Positions 1-10,887 of a stretch of DNA of 64,000 bases are shown here, in pieces. The stretch covers positions 3,869,250-3,933,249 of the forward strand of contig NZ_LN848257.1 in the NCBI RefSeq assembly GCF_001499735.1, in the 5' to 3' direction. Every line of letters begins with the position of its first letter. Position 1 is the stretch's first letter. A program made the translations under genes and the position numbers. Under the pieces are notes generated by a model. That model saw only the letters and a program-made list of their open reading frames with translations. It had not been told where the DNA came from and ran no database searches. The DNA comes from Thiocapsa sp. KS1 (GTDB taxonomy: Bacteria > Pseudomonadota > Gammaproteobacteria > Chromatiales > Chromatiaceae).

Positions 1-326
1 GCTAGTCCAACGAAAAGTGCGCCTAGACTGATGGAAATGTTGTAGGACAACTCGCCAAGCCTATATGCAGAAAGTTTTTCTTTTAAAACTGCAGTCTCTA
101 TTGCGTTTTGGTTGTATTGGCTACGTATTCTTTTTAACTCGCCAAGCTCTTCGTCCTTCCTCTCAATATCATCTATTAAAAGATTCACGCTTCCAATGTT
201 CATCAATTCTTCTTCTTTGAGTCGTCGTCGAAGCGGGGCATACGAACGGGCGCTTTTTCGCTCTGTGACATCTGCCGATGATTCTGAATCTTCTGGTGCT
301 TCGTCGATTTGGGAATTATCTTTCAT
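1..326 (-). CDS. Partial coiled-coil protein with membrane segment, unknown function
   Basis: An open frame runs from an ATG at 324-326 leftward to the window edge without a stop (about 108 codons visible). It opens with an acidic stretch (MKDNSQIDEAPEDSESSA), then a basic segment, then about 50 charged residues with heptad-like spacing (IDDIERKDEELGELKRI), and reaches a hydrophobic stretch (ISISLGALFVGL) at the edge that looks like the start of a transmembrane helix. I do not recognise a family. Base composition is AT-richer than the core genes further right, like its neighbours up to about 3.1 kb, which suggests acquired DNA. The C-terminal part lies outside the window. Confidence 0.6.
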   Translation of the reverse strand, partial: MKDNSQIDEAPEDSESSADVTERKSARSYAPLRRRLKEEELMNIGSVNLLIDDIERKDEELGELKRIRSQYNQNAIETAVLKEKLSAYRLGELSYNISISLGALFVGL

Positions 327-461
327 GAGCACGGATTTTCTCTACGTATTTATCATATGCAAACAGGTGATTAAAAAGACAGTCATTCATCCCTGCACGT
401 CGATATAGGGCTACGCGAAGATCTCGATGACCGCCGCCGAATAGCCGGCCGCGGGGAAGGT

Positions 462-485
462 GGGGTCGCCATTTAGCTGACCCCG
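462..485 (-). repeat. Boundary repeat GGGGTCAGCTAAATGGCGAC, copy 1 (inverted)
   Basis: Read on the minus strand this is CGGGGTCAGCTAAATGGCGA followed by CCCC. Near-identical copies in the opposite orientation lie at 1061-1083 and 2150-2172. Copies 1 and 2 therefore form inverted ends around about 575 bp, and copies 2 and 3 are direct repeats around the gene at 1070-2125. Confidence 0.75.
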
Positions 486-523
486 ATGACCCTGGAAAAT
501 GCGACTTGACTCCGCGGGGAGTC

Positions 524-551
524 CGCAACAAATAAATCCGTCCCCTTTTCG
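524..551 (+). repeat. Uninterrupted copy of the target repeat of the miniature element
   Basis: The sequence contains GCAACAAATAAATCCGTCCC followed by CTTTTCGG. A copy differing by one base begins at 668 and is split after position 688 by the element at 689-882; the remainder (CTTTTCC) resumes at 894. This copy is thus a natural picture of the empty insertion site. Confidence 0.75.
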
Positions 552-688
552 GGCCGGCTAGTGAGGCACCACCAAACGAAAGGGGCGGCAACAGATAGGC
601 CGGACCTACAGTCGCGGGACGCCTGCTCTCTACTCTACCTGCCGCCCGTTTGCACGGATCACGTTTTCGCAACAAATAAATCTGTCCC

Positions 689-882
689 GAATGGCACTAA
701 GCTAAGCGGCCATCTTAAAATATCAATGACTTACGTTGGCGCCAACGGCTAGGAGACCATAGAGCCTAGTCATCGCGCCCGGCTTTCCCGGCTTGCGACG
801 GTGGTCCGCGACTTTTCGCGGCCTCCGCGTCCCGCGCACTTCCTTGTTTTTAAAGGGTGCTCGTCTTAACTTAGTGCCATTC
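689..882. mobile_element. Miniature inverted-repeat element (IS4-like ends), copy 1
   Basis: This non-coding 194-bp element has 18-bp terminal inverted repeats, GAATGGCACTAAGCTAAG at 689-706 and CTTAACTTAGTGCCATTC at 865-882 (one mismatch). It is flanked by an exact 11-bp direct repeat, AAATCTGTCCC, at 678-688 and 883-893. The interior can be aligned by eye with the reverse complement of the element at 2870-3062 (for example CCAACGGC, CGGCTTTCC, CGGCCTC and AAGGGTNCTCG in the same order). From memory, IS4 of E. coli has 18-bp ends of the form TAATGCCGATCAGTTAAG and 11-13 bp target duplications, so an IS4-family transposase acting in trans is a reasonable inference. Confidence 0.8.
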
Positions 883-1060
883 AAATCTGTCCCCTTTTCC
901 CTTTTCCCCGGTCCTCATTCTGTCCAAGCCTTCCTGATTCGCTTGCGCTTTTTTGTAAACCGTCCCCGGAGCCCCGCCAAAAGCTCGAATCGGAGTGGTC
1001 TTGCCATGGAGACAACTCAGCCCGAGAATGCTGGAAAACAAGATCCCGATTCCTGTTGAT

Positions 1061-1083
1061 CGGGGTCAGCTAAACGGTGTCGC
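1061..1083 (+). repeat. Boundary repeat, copy 2, supplying the stop of the adjacent gene
   Basis: CGGGGTCAGCTAAACGGTGT followed by CGC, in the same orientation as 2150-2172. The minus-strand gene at 1070-2125 ends inside it: its last codons (Asp-Thr-Val) and its TAG stop at 1070-1072 are repeat sequence. Confidence 0.75.
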
Positions 1084-2125
1084 CGCCTGCGTCAAGACCG
1101 ACAAAGTCTCCAAAATCGTTTACTGCATCTTGCAGAATCGCTTCTCTTTTCACTTCCCAGTTGCTAATTCGGAATACTCGCCAACCTTGCTTCTGTAAGC
1201 GCCTGTCTTCTTTGAGGCGCATCGAATAAATCTCTTCATCTGCAAACCATCTGCTGTCCGACTTTCGTGCGTAATGACTAATATCGTCAATGAGGACTAC
1301 ATATCTTCGGTTGCTCCAGAACGCCACGAAATCTACTCTGTAAAGTTCGTCTCCATGAGAAGCACCGCGATCTCTCAAGTCTCTCTTAGTTGCGGAATGC
1401 CATTGTATCCATGCTTGGGGTATGAGCAGGGGGACATGAGCTTCTGCCATATTGTACTGCCGAGCATATGTCTGCATGAACGTTCTTTCATGCTCGGTTT
1501 GATTCATCGACAGAAGCGACTTCTTGAGCGTTAGGTTGGCTGCTTTTGGAATGCCAAGCTGATCTTGAAATAATTGAAATGTGAAATCTGGGTATACATC
1601 GTCATTGATGATCCCTTGGCCCGATTGAGGTTCGTACTGTAAGGATTGACCATGAATTGTTGCGGTTATGGCAAAGCTCGGCTTTTGTCTTCCAAAAGGG
1701 ATGCCTGCCGGGAACTGTTTTTTGAAGAGGTTGCTTTCTTGGCCCAAATCTTCGGGGATAAAAACCTCGGCGCCATTCACGGTCAATCCCGAACGCTCGC
1801 ATAATCTCGCCAGGGATTCTTTCTGTGAGGAATCGACATAAGTCTGCGAAAGGACCAAGCCGATCACCCGTAGAAATCTTCTCGCATCGTCTGGGCTCTC
1901 CCAATCTATTCCTTCAAAATATTGCTGCACACGATATCTTCTGTCTCCACTTACGCTCCTCTCCTGAGGAACTTCTCTAGGGGCGAACCCCGCCATAGAG
2001 AAAATGTCATCAATTTGACGCAAATAAAGTGAAACACAAAACTCTCGGAACTCCAGGCGCAGTTCAGGTTTGATGTATTCCATTGAGGCGTATTTCGATG
2101 GCTCTTGTAAGTTAGCGCTTGTCAT
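1070..2125 (-). CDS. Putative defence-type protein: AbiJ-like N-terminus, nuclease-like C-terminus
   Basis: This 351-residue protein lacks a signal peptide or membrane segments. Residues about 25-100 (LRQIDDIFSMAGF, then GDRRYRVQQYFEGIDW and ARRFLRVIGLVL) resemble, from memory, N-terminal domains of AbiJ-type abortive-infection proteins. The C-terminal 110 residues read DELYRVDFVAFWSNRRYVVL, then IDDISHY, then a Lys/Arg-rich region and GWRVFRISNWEV. That spacing recalls Vsr/DUF559-type PD-(D/E)XK nuclease folds, where an acidic residue precedes a strand and a late Arg/Trp strand follows; I see no clean catalytic E-x-K. Low GC, a solitary position and flanking direct repeats suggest horizontal transfer. 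Both domain assignments are tentative. Confidence 0.6.
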   Translation of the reverse strand: MTSANLQEPSKYASMEYIKPELRLEFREFCVSLYLRQIDDIFSMAGFAPREVPQERSVSGDRRYRVQQYFEGIDWESPDDARRFLRVIGLVLSQTYVDSSQKESLARLCERSGLTVNGAEVFIPEDLGQESNLFKKQFPAGIPFGRQKPSFAITATIHGQSLQYEPQSGQGIINDDVYPDFTFQLFQDQLGIPKAANLTLKKSLLSMNQTEHERTFMQTYARQYNMAEAHVPLLIPQAWIQWHSATKRDLRDRGASHGDELYRVDFVAFWSNRRYVVLIDDISHYARKSDSRWFADEEIYSMRLKEDRRLQKQGWRVFRISNWEVKREAILQDAVNDFGDFVGLDAGGDTV

Positions 2126-2149
2126 AATCGGACGAATAAAGAGGGATAT

Positions 2150-2172
2150 CGGGGTCAGCTAAATGGTGACCC
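2150..2172 (+). repeat. Boundary repeat, copy 3
   Basis: CGGGGTCAGCTAAATGGTGA followed by CCC, lying 24 bp upstream of the start codon of the gene at 1070-2125. It matches 1061-1083 with two or three mismatches, and the inverse of 462-485. Confidence 0.75.
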
Positions 2173-2231
2173 TATACGTCCGCACGCGCAGTGTGGGTTC
2201 GGGTTCGGGCGCATGTTATGCAGTCTGTTCG

Positions 2232-2621
2232 TTACGGAGATTCAGATATTCCGTTCACGCTAAGCAATACGTTCGTTTGATGCCATCCAGTGTGCGCATG
2301 AAACAATACTCCGTTGATATTCACTCTCTGTCCTTTTAGCTGTTTGTACGACGTCATCGTTTCATCATTGAGCGCCAATTGAATAAGCAACAAGCCGCCT
2401 TCAAATGGTGAAAACTCGTCTTCGCCTTTCACAGAGATCGGGGTAACCAGCCTTAACGCGGGGTACATATATCTCTCCCCATTTGGCGCTTCACCTGGCA
2501 TTGAGATAAGTATCCCGTAAAGCGTCACCTCTGTTGGAGCGTATTCATATGTTTGGCTAATGGCAGAAAAACTGAGCAATGCACATATCAAGCTCAAAAA
2601 ACCGAGGGAGAATTTCATCAT
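2232..2621 (-). CDS. Secreted DUF4431-like protein
   Basis: This 129-residue protein starts with a clear Sec signal peptide (MMKFSLGFLSLICALLSFSA, likely cleaved near SAISQ). The mature part reads VTLYGILISMPGEAPNG, then LRLVTPISVKGEDEF, IQLALNDE, LKGQRVNINGVLFHAHTGWH and VLLSVNGI. This strand pattern, ending in a GxLFHAxTGxH motif, fits the DUF4431 family as I remember it. It should be a small exported or periplasmic beta-rich protein of unknown role. It lies in the AT-rich patch between repeats and has no obvious operon partner. Either of the two adjacent ATG codons (2621 or 2618) could be the start; no strong ribosome-binding site is visible. Confidence 0.7.
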   Translation of the reverse strand: MMKFSLGFLSLICALLSFSAISQTYEYAPTEVTLYGILISMPGEAPNGERYMYPALRLVTPISVKGEDEFSPFEGGLLLIQLALNDETMTSYKQLKGQRVNINGVLFHAHTGWHQTNVLLSVNGISESP

Positions 2622-3371
2622 AGGGTTTCGTGTTATCTACGCAGAAACGCTATTCAGGATCGCAAGCAAAACCCTGAATGTCTCTTTCGTTGGCCTTCTT
2701 GTGGCTGTGATAATCTGTGGCCGGAGCGAGAGCGAAAGACGCAGCTTGGCTACGGAGCTTGTAAAGTTTCTAGCCATTGCATACCTCAATAACTGTGATG
2801 CTTACTTGGCTCCAACTGCTTGCTAGTGAAGGGCTGCTTGATATTAGTGCATTTTAAGGGGTCAGGTTCGAATGGCACTCAGTTAAGGCGAGGACCCTTA
2901 AGAAACAATAGGCTGCGAGGGTCGTAGAGGCCGGGGAAATTCGTGGGGCCGCCGTCGGAGACCTGGAAAGCCGAGAGCCACGCCCAGTTTTACAGTATCT
3001 TGGCCGTTGGTGCTCGCATAACCATCGGATTCTAAAGACGTCCGCTTAACTGAGTGCCATTCGGGTCAGGTTCAATTAATTTACGCCTTCAAAGCTAGTC
3101 GGCCACCTGCGCCAGGCTAATCTGGTCAGCGATATTACAGGCAGTCGGCCACTCGTTGCACGACCATTCGGCCGGGGGCGGATCGAAGCGACGCCGACGG
3201 GTCAATCTTACTCTGGGTTCACGTTGGGTGTTAACGAGGAGACGCAGCATCTGCGCACCGACTCGCTTTTGAGGCGATCCGGTTTGGAGGAACGAACCCC
3301 ATCGCGGCAGTCGGCGCGGTTCGCAATGTGATCCACTCGAGGAGCCACAACCGCGAATCCGATCCCGCCCC
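2622..3371. other. Gene-free stretch containing a second miniature element
   Basis: Apart from the element at 2870-3062 I see no gene, RNA or promoter I can defend. Base composition changes from AT-rich to GC-rich around 3070-3150, which I take as the boundary between the accessory patch and core chromosome. Confidence 0.6.
2870..3062. mobile_element. Miniature inverted-repeat element (IS4-like ends), copy 2
   Basis: A non-coding 193-bp element with perfect 18-bp inverted ends, GAATGGCACTCAGTTAAG at 2870-2887 and CTTAACTGAGTGCCATTC at 3045-3062. It is flanked by an exact 11-bp direct repeat, GGGTCAGGTTC, at 2859-2869 and 3063-3073. Its interior aligns with copy 1 when reverse-complemented, so the two copies are inserted in opposite orientation. 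In element orientation the duplicated targets are AAATCTGTCCC and GAACCTGACCC, which suggests a preference for RAAYCTGWCCC. Confidence 0.8.
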
Positions 3372-6197
<2,826 letters not shown>

Positions 6198-6385
6198 GGG
6201 GCTGGGAGACCTGCGGCGGTGGGCGGCCAATCCGTGATTATTCCGCAAAGGCCGCTCGAACGTCTCTACCCGCCGCAGCGGATCGGGCGGTCTGCTGCGG
6301 GGCGGACGACTAAGGGAGACCTCGGTGTCGCAGAAGATACAACGGCAGTTGCAGTCGCCGCGTCATCGGCGGCTGCAGGCGGCGC

Positions 6386-6613
6386 TCAATGCTCGTCGTG
6401 AAGCTCCAATCGTCGCTCCAAACGTTCCAGACGGCGTTTGATGTCGTCCACATCCGATTTGCTGCCGTAGACCGCTGACGTCAGTCCTGCCAGCTGTTGT
6501 CCCCTCGCCGAGAGCTGGAGGCTGTTGGCGGTCACCTCGCGTTTGATATCGGCGATGTCCGCTCGGATCGCGCGGAGATGCTCGAGGACGAGGTTTTCGA
6601 TCTCTGCCGTCAT
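6386..6613 (-). CDS. Small coiled-coil protein, unknown function
   Basis: A 75-residue protein starting MTAEIENLVLEHLRAIRADI, with a ribosome-binding site (GGAGAAA) 5 bases ahead of the ATG at 6613. It is almost entirely charged heptads (IADIKREVTANSLQ, then VDDIKRRLERLERRLELHD), so it probably forms a helical coiled coil. Lacks a signal peptide, Cys pairs or membrane segment. It sits between uvrA and the divergent transporter gene; nothing in the context assigns a role. Confidence 0.65.
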   Translation of the reverse strand: MTAEIENLVLEHLRAIRADIADIKREVTANSLQLSARGQQLAGLTSAVYGSKSDVDDIKRRLERLERRLELHDEH

Positions 6614-6747
6614 GGATGTTTCTCCGCGGAATTCGTCGTGAGAAGACTGGTCTGCGGGAGGATTCCTGTCAATCGCGACCGGGCACGATCGCCGACAAGC
6701 CCTTATACTCGCCTCTTCCGCCGAATCGACGTAGAAGGCCACCGGTT

Positions 6748-8130
6748 TTGACTCCCTCCCACCAACCCCTTGTCGCCTTCACCGGGCTGGAGAAGCGCGC
6801 CGCGGCCGGCCTGGCCGCGATCTTCTCCACGCGGATGCTGGGCCTCTTCATGGTCCTGCCGGTTTTCGCGCTCTATGCACACGACCTGGACGGCGCCACG
6901 CCTTTGCTGGTCGGGCTGGCGATCGGTGCCTATGGCTTGACGCAGGCGCTGTTTCAGATCCCGCTCGGACTGCTGTCGGATCGGATCGGGCGCAAGCCCG
7001 TGATCTACGGAGGGCTGGTGCTCTTTGCGGTCGGGAGCGTCGTGGCCGCGCTCGCCGACGGGATCGAGCTGGTCATTCTGGGGCGCGTACTCCAAGGCAG
7101 CGGCGCCATCGCGGCGGCGACCATCGCGCTCACCGCCGATCTCACCCGCGATGCGGTCCGCACGCGGGCCATGGCGGCCATCGGGATCAGCGTGGCCCTG
7201 TCATTTGCCGCGGCGCTGGTGGTCGGACCGCCCTTGGCGCGCTGGCTCGGTATCTCGGGCATCTTCTGGCTGACCGCGGTCCTCGCGATCGCCGGCATGC
7301 TGGTCCTGGCCTATGTCGTGCCCGAGCCCGAACGGTCCAGCGTCCATCGCGAGGCCCAGCCGGTGCTCGATCAGTTTGCGGGCGTGCTGGGGAACCCCAC
7401 GCTGCTGCGTCTGGATCTGGGCATCTTCCTGCTGCACCTCACTATGGTCAGCCTGTTCGTGGTGCTGCCGCTGTCGATCGAGTCGGCCGGTTTGGCGCCC
7501 GTGAATCACTGGCTGCTCTATCTGCCGGTCGTGCTGCTCGCCATCGTCGTCATGGTTCCTTTCGTCATCATGGCCGAACGCGGCGGGAAGGTGAAGGCCG
7601 TACTGGTCGGTGCGGTCATGGCGATGGGTGCATCCATGGTGGGTTTCTATCTCTTTCACCAGTCGATTTGGGCGGTCGGGTTCCTGTTGCTGGTGATGTT
7701 CACCGTCTTCAATCTGATGGAGGCCATCCTGCCGTCGCTGGTCTCGAAGGCCGCGCGCGCCGGTGCGCGGGGGACGGCGATGGGGGTCTTCTCCAGCTCG
7801 CAGTTCGTGGGTGCCTTCTTGGGCGGCCTGCTCGGTGGCTTGGCGCATCAGAGCTTCGGGGCGGATGCGGTCTATCTGGTCGGGGCGGCGACATCCTTGG
7901 TATGGATCGGCTTGGCAGCCACGATGGCGATGCCGGCGAATCTGACGGCGCATGTCCTTCCGCTCGGCGCTCGGCCGGATGAAGGGGGGCTGGGTCTCGA
8001 GGCGCGCCTGCTGGCCATCCCGGGCGTGGAGGATGCCGTCGTCGCGCTCGACGAAGGTGTCGCCTACCTAAAGGTGGACAGTGGCCGGCTGGATTGGGCA
8101 ACATTGCAGACATTTTCGGCCAGGGCCTGA
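6748..8130 (+). CDS. yajR: YajR-type major facilitator superfamily transporter
   Basis: A 12-helix inner-membrane transporter of about 460 residues, close to the length of E. coli YajR. It shows the family sequence FSTRMLGLFMVLPVFALY in helix 1, motif A GLLSDRIGRKP after helix 2, and LGRVLQGSGAIAAATIAL in helix 4. The C-terminus (GVEDAVVALDEGVAYLKVD) matches the small cytoplasmic YAM domain that distinguishes YajR. The substrate is not known. I chose the TTG at 6748, preceded by AGAAGG; earlier in-frame codons give an Arg-rich, unconserved leader. No ATG fits the conserved N-terminus. Confidence 0.85.
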   Translation: MTPSHQPLVAFTGLEKRAAAGLAAIFSTRMLGLFMVLPVFALYAHDLDGATPLLVGLAIGAYGLTQALFQIPLGLLSDRIGRKPVIYGGLVLFAVGSVVAALADGIELVILGRVLQGSGAIAAATIALTADLTRDAVRTRAMAAIGISVALSFAAALVVGPPLARWLGISGIFWLTAVLAIAGMLVLAYVVPEPERSSVHREAQPVLDQFAGVLGNPTLLRLDLGIFLLHLTMVSLFVVLPLSIESAGLAPVNHWLLYLPVVLLAIVVMVPFVIMAERGGKVKAVLVGAVMAMGASMVGFYLFHQSIWAVGFLLLVMFTVFNLMEAILPSLVSKAARAGARGTAMGVFSSSQFVGAFLGGLLGGLAHQSFGADAVYLVGAATSLVWIGLAATMAMPANLTAHVLPLGARPDEGGLGLEARLLAIPGVEDAVVALDEGVAYLKVDSGRLDWATLQTFSARA

Positions 8131-8208
8131 AGCGGAACGCCGGGGTCTGGCGCGTATTTTTTGGCGAGACAACAATCGCCCGCGTTCGGCGCGGAGCGGG
8201 AGGGCTGC

Positions 8209-8712
8209 ATGGCAGGCGTCAACAAGGTGATTCTCATCGGCAACCTCGGGGCTGATCCGGATGTGCGTTACATGCCGAACGGCGATGCGGTGGCAAGCGT
8301 CTCGATCGCCACCTCGGAGAGCTGGAAGGACAAGAACACGGGCGAGAAGCAGGAACGCACCGAATGGCACAAAGTTGTGTTTTTCGGGAAGCTCGCGGAG
8401 ATCGTCAAGCAGTACGTACACAAGGGCTCTAAGATCTACGTCGAAGGGAAGCTGCGCACCCGTAAGTGGCAGGGTCAGGACGGACAGGATCGGTATACGA
8501 CCGAAGTCGTGGTCGACGTCACCGGGACCATGCAGATGCTCGACAGTCGTTCCGGCGGCGGTGGTGTCGGATCATCGGTGCCCTTCGACGATGCGCCCGC
8601 CTATCAGTCGTCGCGCGGCGGCGGGCGGCCTCAGTCGTCGAGTCCGGCGCCGTCCTCCGGAGGCAGCAGCAGCCAAGGCGCGGCGGATTTCGACGACGAT
8701 ATCCCGTTTTAA
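8209..8712 (+). CDS. ssb: Single-stranded DNA-binding protein
   Basis: A 167-residue SSB that coats single-stranded DNA in replication and repair. The N-terminal OB fold reads [20 protein letters not shown], then [15 protein letters not shown] and [12 protein letters not shown]. It is followed by a Gly/Ser-rich linker (about residues 118-158) and the acidic partner-binding tip DFDDDIPF. The start at 8209 follows GGGAGGG. The stop codon TAA is part of the first palindromic element (8707-8796), so the gene terminates inside a repeat. Confidence 0.96.
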   Translation: MAGVNKVILIGNLGADPDVRYMPNGDAVASVSIATSESWKDKNTGEKQERTEWHKVVFFGKLAEIVKQYVHKGSKIYVEGKLRTRKWQGQDGQDRYTTEVVVDVTGTMQMLDSRSGGGGVGSSVPFDDAPAYQSSRGGGRPQSSSPAPSSGGSSSQGAADFDDDIPF

Positions 8713-8796
8713 ACCGCGTCCAGAGCGCGATGCTCATTTTCGAGTGAGGTCGACGTTTGGAGCATCCACGGTCTTCAGCCGGGACGCGGTTTAAAA
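8707..8796. repeat. Palindromic element TTAAACCGCGTCC, copy 1
   Basis: Ends are inverted: TTTTAAACCGCGTCC at 8707-8721 and GGACGCGGTTTAAAA at 8782-8796, 90 bp overall and without a coding frame. It contains the ssb stop codon. It may fold as a long hairpin and act as a transcription terminator for ssb. Confidence 0.8.
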
Positions 8797-8814
8797 TGGT
8801 CTATTTTATAGAAT

Positions 8815-8903
8815 CTTAAACCGTGCCGACTCCAACGGTCGTCAAGTCTGCCGGGGCCGATCCCATCCAAAAACATCGCATACCGCGCTGGGCGCGGTTT
8901 AAG
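8815..8903. repeat. Palindromic element TTAAACCG, copy 2
   Basis: Starts CTTAAACCGTGCCGAC and ends GGGCGCGGTTTAAG, with inverted ends of the same type as copy 1 but only partly complementary. It is about 89 bp long, lies 18 bp after copy 1, and ends about 30 bp before the rfbB start. Confidence 0.65.
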
Positions 8904-8935
8904 CGTTCAACCATCAGCGTCAAGGAGCATCGCGC

Positions 8936-9994
8936 GTGCTGACCCTTCTCGTCACCGGCGGGGCCGGATTCATCGGCGGCAACTTTGTCCACCATGTCCT
9001 CGAAACGACGGACGCGCGGGTGGTCAACCTCGACCTCCTGACCTATGCCGGGAATTTGGACACCCTCGTCGATCTGAAGGACAACCCGCGTCACGTCTTC
9101 GTCCAAGGCGACATCGCCGATCCTGCGCTGGTCGCCCGACTCCTTGCCGAGTACGAGGTCGACGCGGTCGTGAACTTTGCCGCCGAGAGCCATGTCGATC
9201 GCTCCATCGACGGTCCGGCCCAGTTCGTCCAGACCAACGTGGTCGGCACCTTCAATCTGCTGGACTGCTCCCGTGCGCATTGGGCGAAGCGCAGCGGCGC
9301 GGCCAAGGACGCCTTTCGCTTCCTGCATGTCTCGACCGACGAGGTCTACGGCTCGCTCGGACCGACGGGGCTCTTCACCGAGTCGACCCCGTACGCGCCC
9401 AACTCGCCCTATTCGGCGTCCAAGGCCGCGTCCGACCATCTGGTCCGTGCCTGGTTTCATACCTACGGCCTGCCGGTGCTGACGACCAACTGCTCGAACA
9501 ACTACGGGCCTTATCAGTTCCCCGAGAAGCTGATCCCGCTGATGATCCTGAAGGCCCAGCGCGGCGAGTCCTTGCCCATTTACGGCGACGGCGGAAACGT
9601 GCGCGACTGGCTGTACGTGATCGATCACTGCCGGGCGATCCTGCGCGTGCTGGAGGCCGGCAGGCCGGGCGAGGTCTACAACGTCGGCGGCAACAGCGAG
9701 AAGACCAATCTCGAGGTGGTCGATACCCTCTGTGCCCTGCTCGACGAGCGCCTGCCCGATTCGCCCTATCGACCGCACGTTGGTCTGAAGACCTTTGTCA
9801 AGGATCGCCCCGGACACGACCGGCGCTATGCGATCGATGCCGGCAAGCTCAAGCGTGAGCTGGGTTGGGAGCCGGCGGAGACCTTCGAGTCCGGCATGCG
9901 GCGCACGGTCGACTGGTATCTGGACCATCCGGACTGGTGCCGGCGGGTCACCGACGGGAGTTATCTCGGCGAGCGTCTCGGCGCTGCCGGTTGA
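8936..9994 (+). CDS. rfbB: dTDP-glucose 4,6-dehydratase
   Basis: Second step of dTDP-L-rhamnose synthesis: NAD-dependent dehydration of dTDP-glucose to the 4-keto-6-deoxy sugar, in the cytoplasm. This 352-residue short-chain dehydrogenase has the NAD-binding GGAGFIGG at residues 8-15, the catalytic-loop motif STDEVYG near 130 and YSASK near 160. The GTG start at 8936 is preceded by AAGGAG at the right distance. It heads a four-gene operon rfbB-A-C-D with tight or overlapping joints, giving the precursor for rhamnose in O-antigen or exopolysaccharide. Confidence 0.96.
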   Translation: MLTLLVTGGAGFIGGNFVHHVLETTDARVVNLDLLTYAGNLDTLVDLKDNPRHVFVQGDIADPALVARLLAEYEVDAVVNFAAESHVDRSIDGPAQFVQTNVVGTFNLLDCSRAHWAKRSGAAKDAFRFLHVSTDEVYGSLGPTGLFTESTPYAPNSPYSASKAASDHLVRAWFHTYGLPVLTTNCSNNYGPYQFPEKLIPLMILKAQRGESLPIYGDGGNVRDWLYVIDHCRAILRVLEAGRPGEVYNVGGNSEKTNLEVVDTLCALLDERLPDSPYRPHVGLKTFVKDRPGHDRRYAIDAGKLKRELGWEPAETFESGMRRTVDWYLDHPDWCRRVTDGSYLGERLGAAG

Positions 9995-10005
9995 GGGATC
10001 GAATC

Positions 10006-10887
10006 ATGAATCGAAAAGGCATCATCCTGGCCGGGGGCTCCGGCACGCGTCTGTATCCGCTCACGCGGGCGATCAGCAAGCAGTTGCTGCCGATCTACGA
10101 CAAGCCGATGATCTATTACCCGCTCTCGACCCTCATGTTGGCGGGGATTCGCGAGATTCTGGTCATCTCCACACCGCATGACCTGCCGATGTTCCGATCG
10201 CTGCTCGGGGACGGATCCCAATGGGGGCTGCATCTCGAATATGCCGAGCAGCCCCATCCGGGCGGGCTTGCGCAAGCCTTCCTGATCGGCAAGGACTTCG
10301 TCGGCACATCGCCCTCCTGTCTCGTTCTCGGCGACAACATCTTCTACGGCCACGGACTGGTCGATCAGCTGCGGGCCGCGGGTGCGCGCGAGCGCGGTGC
10401 CACCGTCTTCGGTTACTACGTCTCTGACCCCGAACGCTACGGCGTGGCCGAGTTCGATGCGGCCGGGCATGTCCTGAGCCTCGAAGAGAAGCCGAGCAAA
10501 CCCAAGTCAAACTGGGCCGTGACCGGCATCTATTTCTACGACAATCAGGTCTGCGGGCTTGCCGCAGATCTGCGCCCCTCGCCGCGCGGCGAGCTGGAGA
10601 TCACGGATCTCAACATCCGCTATCTCGAGCAAGGCGAGCTGCACGTGAGCCGGATCGGGCGCGGGACGGCCTGGCTGGATACCGGCACGCACGAGTCCCT
10701 GATGCAGGCCGGGCAGTTCATCGAGACGATCGAGCGTCGCCAAGGTCTGAAGATCTGCTGTCCGGAAGAGGTCGCCTATTTCAACGGCTGGATCGACGAC
10801 GATCAGCTCCGGGCGATGGGCGAGGCGCTGAAGAAGAGCGGCTACGGCGAGTATCTGCTCGGCCTGCTGCGCCGAGGTGACATATGA
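10006..10887 (+). CDS. rfbA: Glucose-1-phosphate thymidylyltransferase
   Basis: First step of dTDP-rhamnose synthesis: joins dTTP and glucose-1-phosphate to give dTDP-glucose. The 293-residue protein starts [20 protein letters not shown], containing the nucleotide-binding [11 protein letters not shown] signature, followed by [28 protein letters not shown] and [20 protein letters not shown] are further family landmarks. It lies 11 bp after rfbB and its last four bases overlap the rfbC start (ATGA), implying translational coupling. Confidence 0.97.
   Translation: MNRKGIILAGGSGTRLYPLTRAISKQLLPIYDKPMIYYPLSTLMLAGIREILVISTPHDLPMFRSLLGDGSQWGLHLEYAEQPHPGGLAQAFLIGKDFVGTSPSCLVLGDNIFYGHGLVDQLRAAGARERGATVFGYYVSDPERYGVAEFDAAGHVLSLEEKPSKPKSNWAVTGIYFYDNQVCGLAADLRPSPRGELEITDLNIRYLEQGELHVSRIGRGTAWLDTGTHESLMQAGQFIETIERRQGLKICCPEEVAYFNGWIDDDQLRAMGEALKKSGYGEYLLGLLRRGDI

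Larger units (their letters stand above)
327..1069. other. Gene-free stretch made largely of nested repeats
   Basis: No convincing gene lies here: the open frames are short, have no homology I recognise and cross repeat boundaries. The stretch contains an inverted copy of the GGGGTCAGCTAAA repeat (462-485), an intact copy of a repeat containing AAATAAATCCGTCCCC (524-551), and a second copy of that repeat interrupted by a miniature inverted-repeat element (689-882). A weak inverted repeat (542-551 against 577-585) is also present. Confidence 0.7.

Noticed and set aside
316..675. 119-codon minus-strand frame across the first repeats
   Set aside because: It crosses repeat copies 462-485 and 524-551, has no conserved character, and overlaps the better-supported partial gene at 1-326.
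2560..2826. 88-codon plus-strand frame with a hydrophobic stretch
   Set aside because: It starts inside the antisense of the DUF4431-like signal peptide and lacks a ribosome site; the hydrophobic part is probably chance.
6198..6385. Possible LexA box controlling uvrA
   Set aside because: No CTGT-N8-ACAG or close variant is present upstream of uvrA or ssb.
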